NCBI RefSeq assembly: GCF_029989365.1 | Contig: NZ_JAPRAQ010000007.1 | Span: 248,001 to 312,000 of the forward strand | DNA from: Bradyrhizobium sp. Arg816 | GTDB lineage: Bacteria > Pseudomonadota > Alphaproteobacteria > Rhizobiales > Xanthobacteraceae | Reading direction: 5' to 3' | Length of the DNA stretch: 64,000 bases | Part shown: piece by piece, positions 63,160-64,000 of the stretch | Layout: each line of letters starts with the position of its first letter | Position numbering within the stretch: the first letter of the stretch is position 1 | The notes under the pieces: generated by a model | Told to the model about the DNA's origin: nothing | Seen by the model: the letters and a program-made list of their open reading frames with translations, nothing else | Databases searched by the model: none | Made by a program: the position numbers and the translations under genes

Positions 63160-64000
63160 GTGACGCGACCGTTCGAGGGTGTGAAGATTCTCGACTTCAC
63201 GCAAGTGCTGGCCGGCCCCTATGCGAGCTACCAGCTTGCGCTGCTGGGGGCCGACGTGATCAAGGTCGAGCGGCGCGAGGGCGAGGACATGCGCCGCACG
63301 CCGCTCAGCCGCGAATGGGCCGAGCGCGGGATCGCGCCGGCGTTCCAGGCCATCAACGGCAACAAGCGCAGCCTGACGCTCGATTTGCAAAAGCCCGACG
63401 CCATCGCGATCGTGAAGAAGCTCGTGGCGCAAGTCGACGTCGTCATGGAGAACTTTCGCCCGGGCGTGATGGACAAGCTCGGGATCGGCTATGAGGCGCT
63501 CTCCGCGATCAATCCAAAGCTGATCTATTGCGCCGTGTCCGGCTTCGGCCAGACCGGCCCGGACCGCCTGCGGCCCGGCTATGACGGCAAGATGCAGGCG
63601 CTGTCGGGCATCATGGCGATCACGGGGCATCCCGAGACGGGGCCGACGCGCGCGGGCTTTGCGGTGTGCGACGTGCTTTCGGGCGCCACGGCCGCATTCG
63701 GCGTGTCGAGCGCGCTGTATCAGCGCGACCGCACCGGCAAGGGACAGCTCATTGATGTCTCGATGCTGGAGGCGACGATGGCGTTTCTCTCGGGACAGAT
63801 CGCGGACTGGTCGGTCGCCGGCCATCGCCAGACACTTTCGGGCAACCAGGCCGTCAGCCGCAGGACCACGGCGAATCTGTTCAGATGCGGCGACGGCCAC
63901 ATCCTGCTCGCCGTCAACAACGAGAAGCAGTATCGCGCGCTGATGTCCGCGCTCGGCCGCGAGGACTCGCTGTCGGACCCGCGCTTCGCCGACTGGTTCG
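63160..64000 (+). CDS. CaiB/BaiF-family CoA transferase (partial)
   Basis: This gene starts from GTG 63160 with GGGGAGAG upstream and is cut by the right edge after 280 codons. Family signs are GVKILDFTQVLAGPYASYQLALLGADVIKVERREGEDMRR, FQAINGNKRSLTLDLQ, VMENFRPGVMDKLGIGYEAL, GFGQTGPDRLRPGYDGKMQALSGIM and the catalytic Asp region AGFAVCDVLSGATAAF. Class III CoA transferases move CoA between carboxylic acids. It may act with the GrdB-like gene 36 nt upstream. Confidence 0.92.
   Translation, partial: MTRPFEGVKILDFTQVLAGPYASYQLALLGADVIKVERREGEDMRRTPLSREWAERGIAPAFQAINGNKRSLTLDLQKPDAIAIVKKLVAQVDVVMENFRPGVMDKLGIGYEALSAINPKLIYCAVSGFGQTGPDRLRPGYDGKMQALSGIMAITGHPETGPTRAGFAVCDVLSGATAAFGVSSALYQRDRTGKGQLIDVSMLEATMAFLSGQIADWSVAGHRQTLSGNQAVSRRTTANLFRCGDGHILLAVNNEKQYRALMSALGREDSLSDPRFADWF

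Noticed and set aside
62095..63900. A 601-codon minus-strand frame opposite the GrdB-like and CoA transferase genes
   Set aside because: Shadow frame crossing two real genes, without domain or start signals.

Overview
The window is GC-rich alphaproteobacterial chromosome, most likely Bradyrhizobium or a very close relative. The evidence is the red-type (form IC) cbb operon with divergent cbbR, a RibB with a decayed RibA domain, many short soluble proteins of the kind common in rhizobial genomes, GGAAC-N16-CGTT promoters of the EcfG general stress sigma factor, FixK/FNR-like boxes, and several families of palindromic intergenic repeats. No prophage, transposase, rRNA or CRISPR array was seen; there is one tRNA (Pro, CGG). 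The genus call is inferred from gene content and style, not from an alignment.

Layout. 0-17.5 kb is mostly household and catabolic metabolism: acyl-CoA ligase, DUF1499 membrane protein, metallo-beta-lactamase-fold hydrolase, glutaryl-CoA dehydrogenase, RibB, Kef-type antiporter, PLP aminotransferase, aldo/keto reductase, PhoD, nitronate monooxygenase, and an atypical SDR with its divergent HxlR regulator. 17.5-24.2 kb is a stress island of small proteins (PRC-barrel, DUF4142, SDR, PAP2, DUF3147, RHH and several under 80 aa). 24.2-32.2 kb holds a 2097-residue soluble hybrid histidine kinase with about 12 tandem 92-residue HAMP units, GAF, HisKA/HATPase and three receivers, followed 14 nt later by a REC-PAS-HWE kinase. 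32.2-38 kb continues with small stress-type proteins, a Do-family protease and a universal stress protein.

38.3-48.1 kb is a complete Calvin cycle cluster on the minus strand, cbbF-P-T-A-L-S-X-E, with cbbR divergent. 48.3-52.8 kb contains two damaged genes: a TonB siderophore receptor with a one-base frameshift and probable further losses, and a periplasmic phosphate-binding-like protein with a single in-frame amber codon. 53-55 kb is a TetR/MFS pair with two matching operators. 55-56.1 kb is gene-free and packed with repeats. 56.1-64 kb has more small proteins, tRNA-Pro, Sua5/YwlC, a D2HGDH-like flavoenzyme, GNAT, Nudix, a GrdB-like protein and a CoA transferase that runs off the right edge.

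The most interesting pattern is regulatory. Six perfect GGAAC-N16-CGTT promoters, plus near matches, sit in the right orientation upstream of small stress-type genes scattered from 11 to 56 kb, and one lies upstream of the giant HAMP-array kinase. This links the kinase pair to the general stress response. A second, weaker pattern is FixK/FNR-type boxes upstream of the universal stress protein and some other genes.
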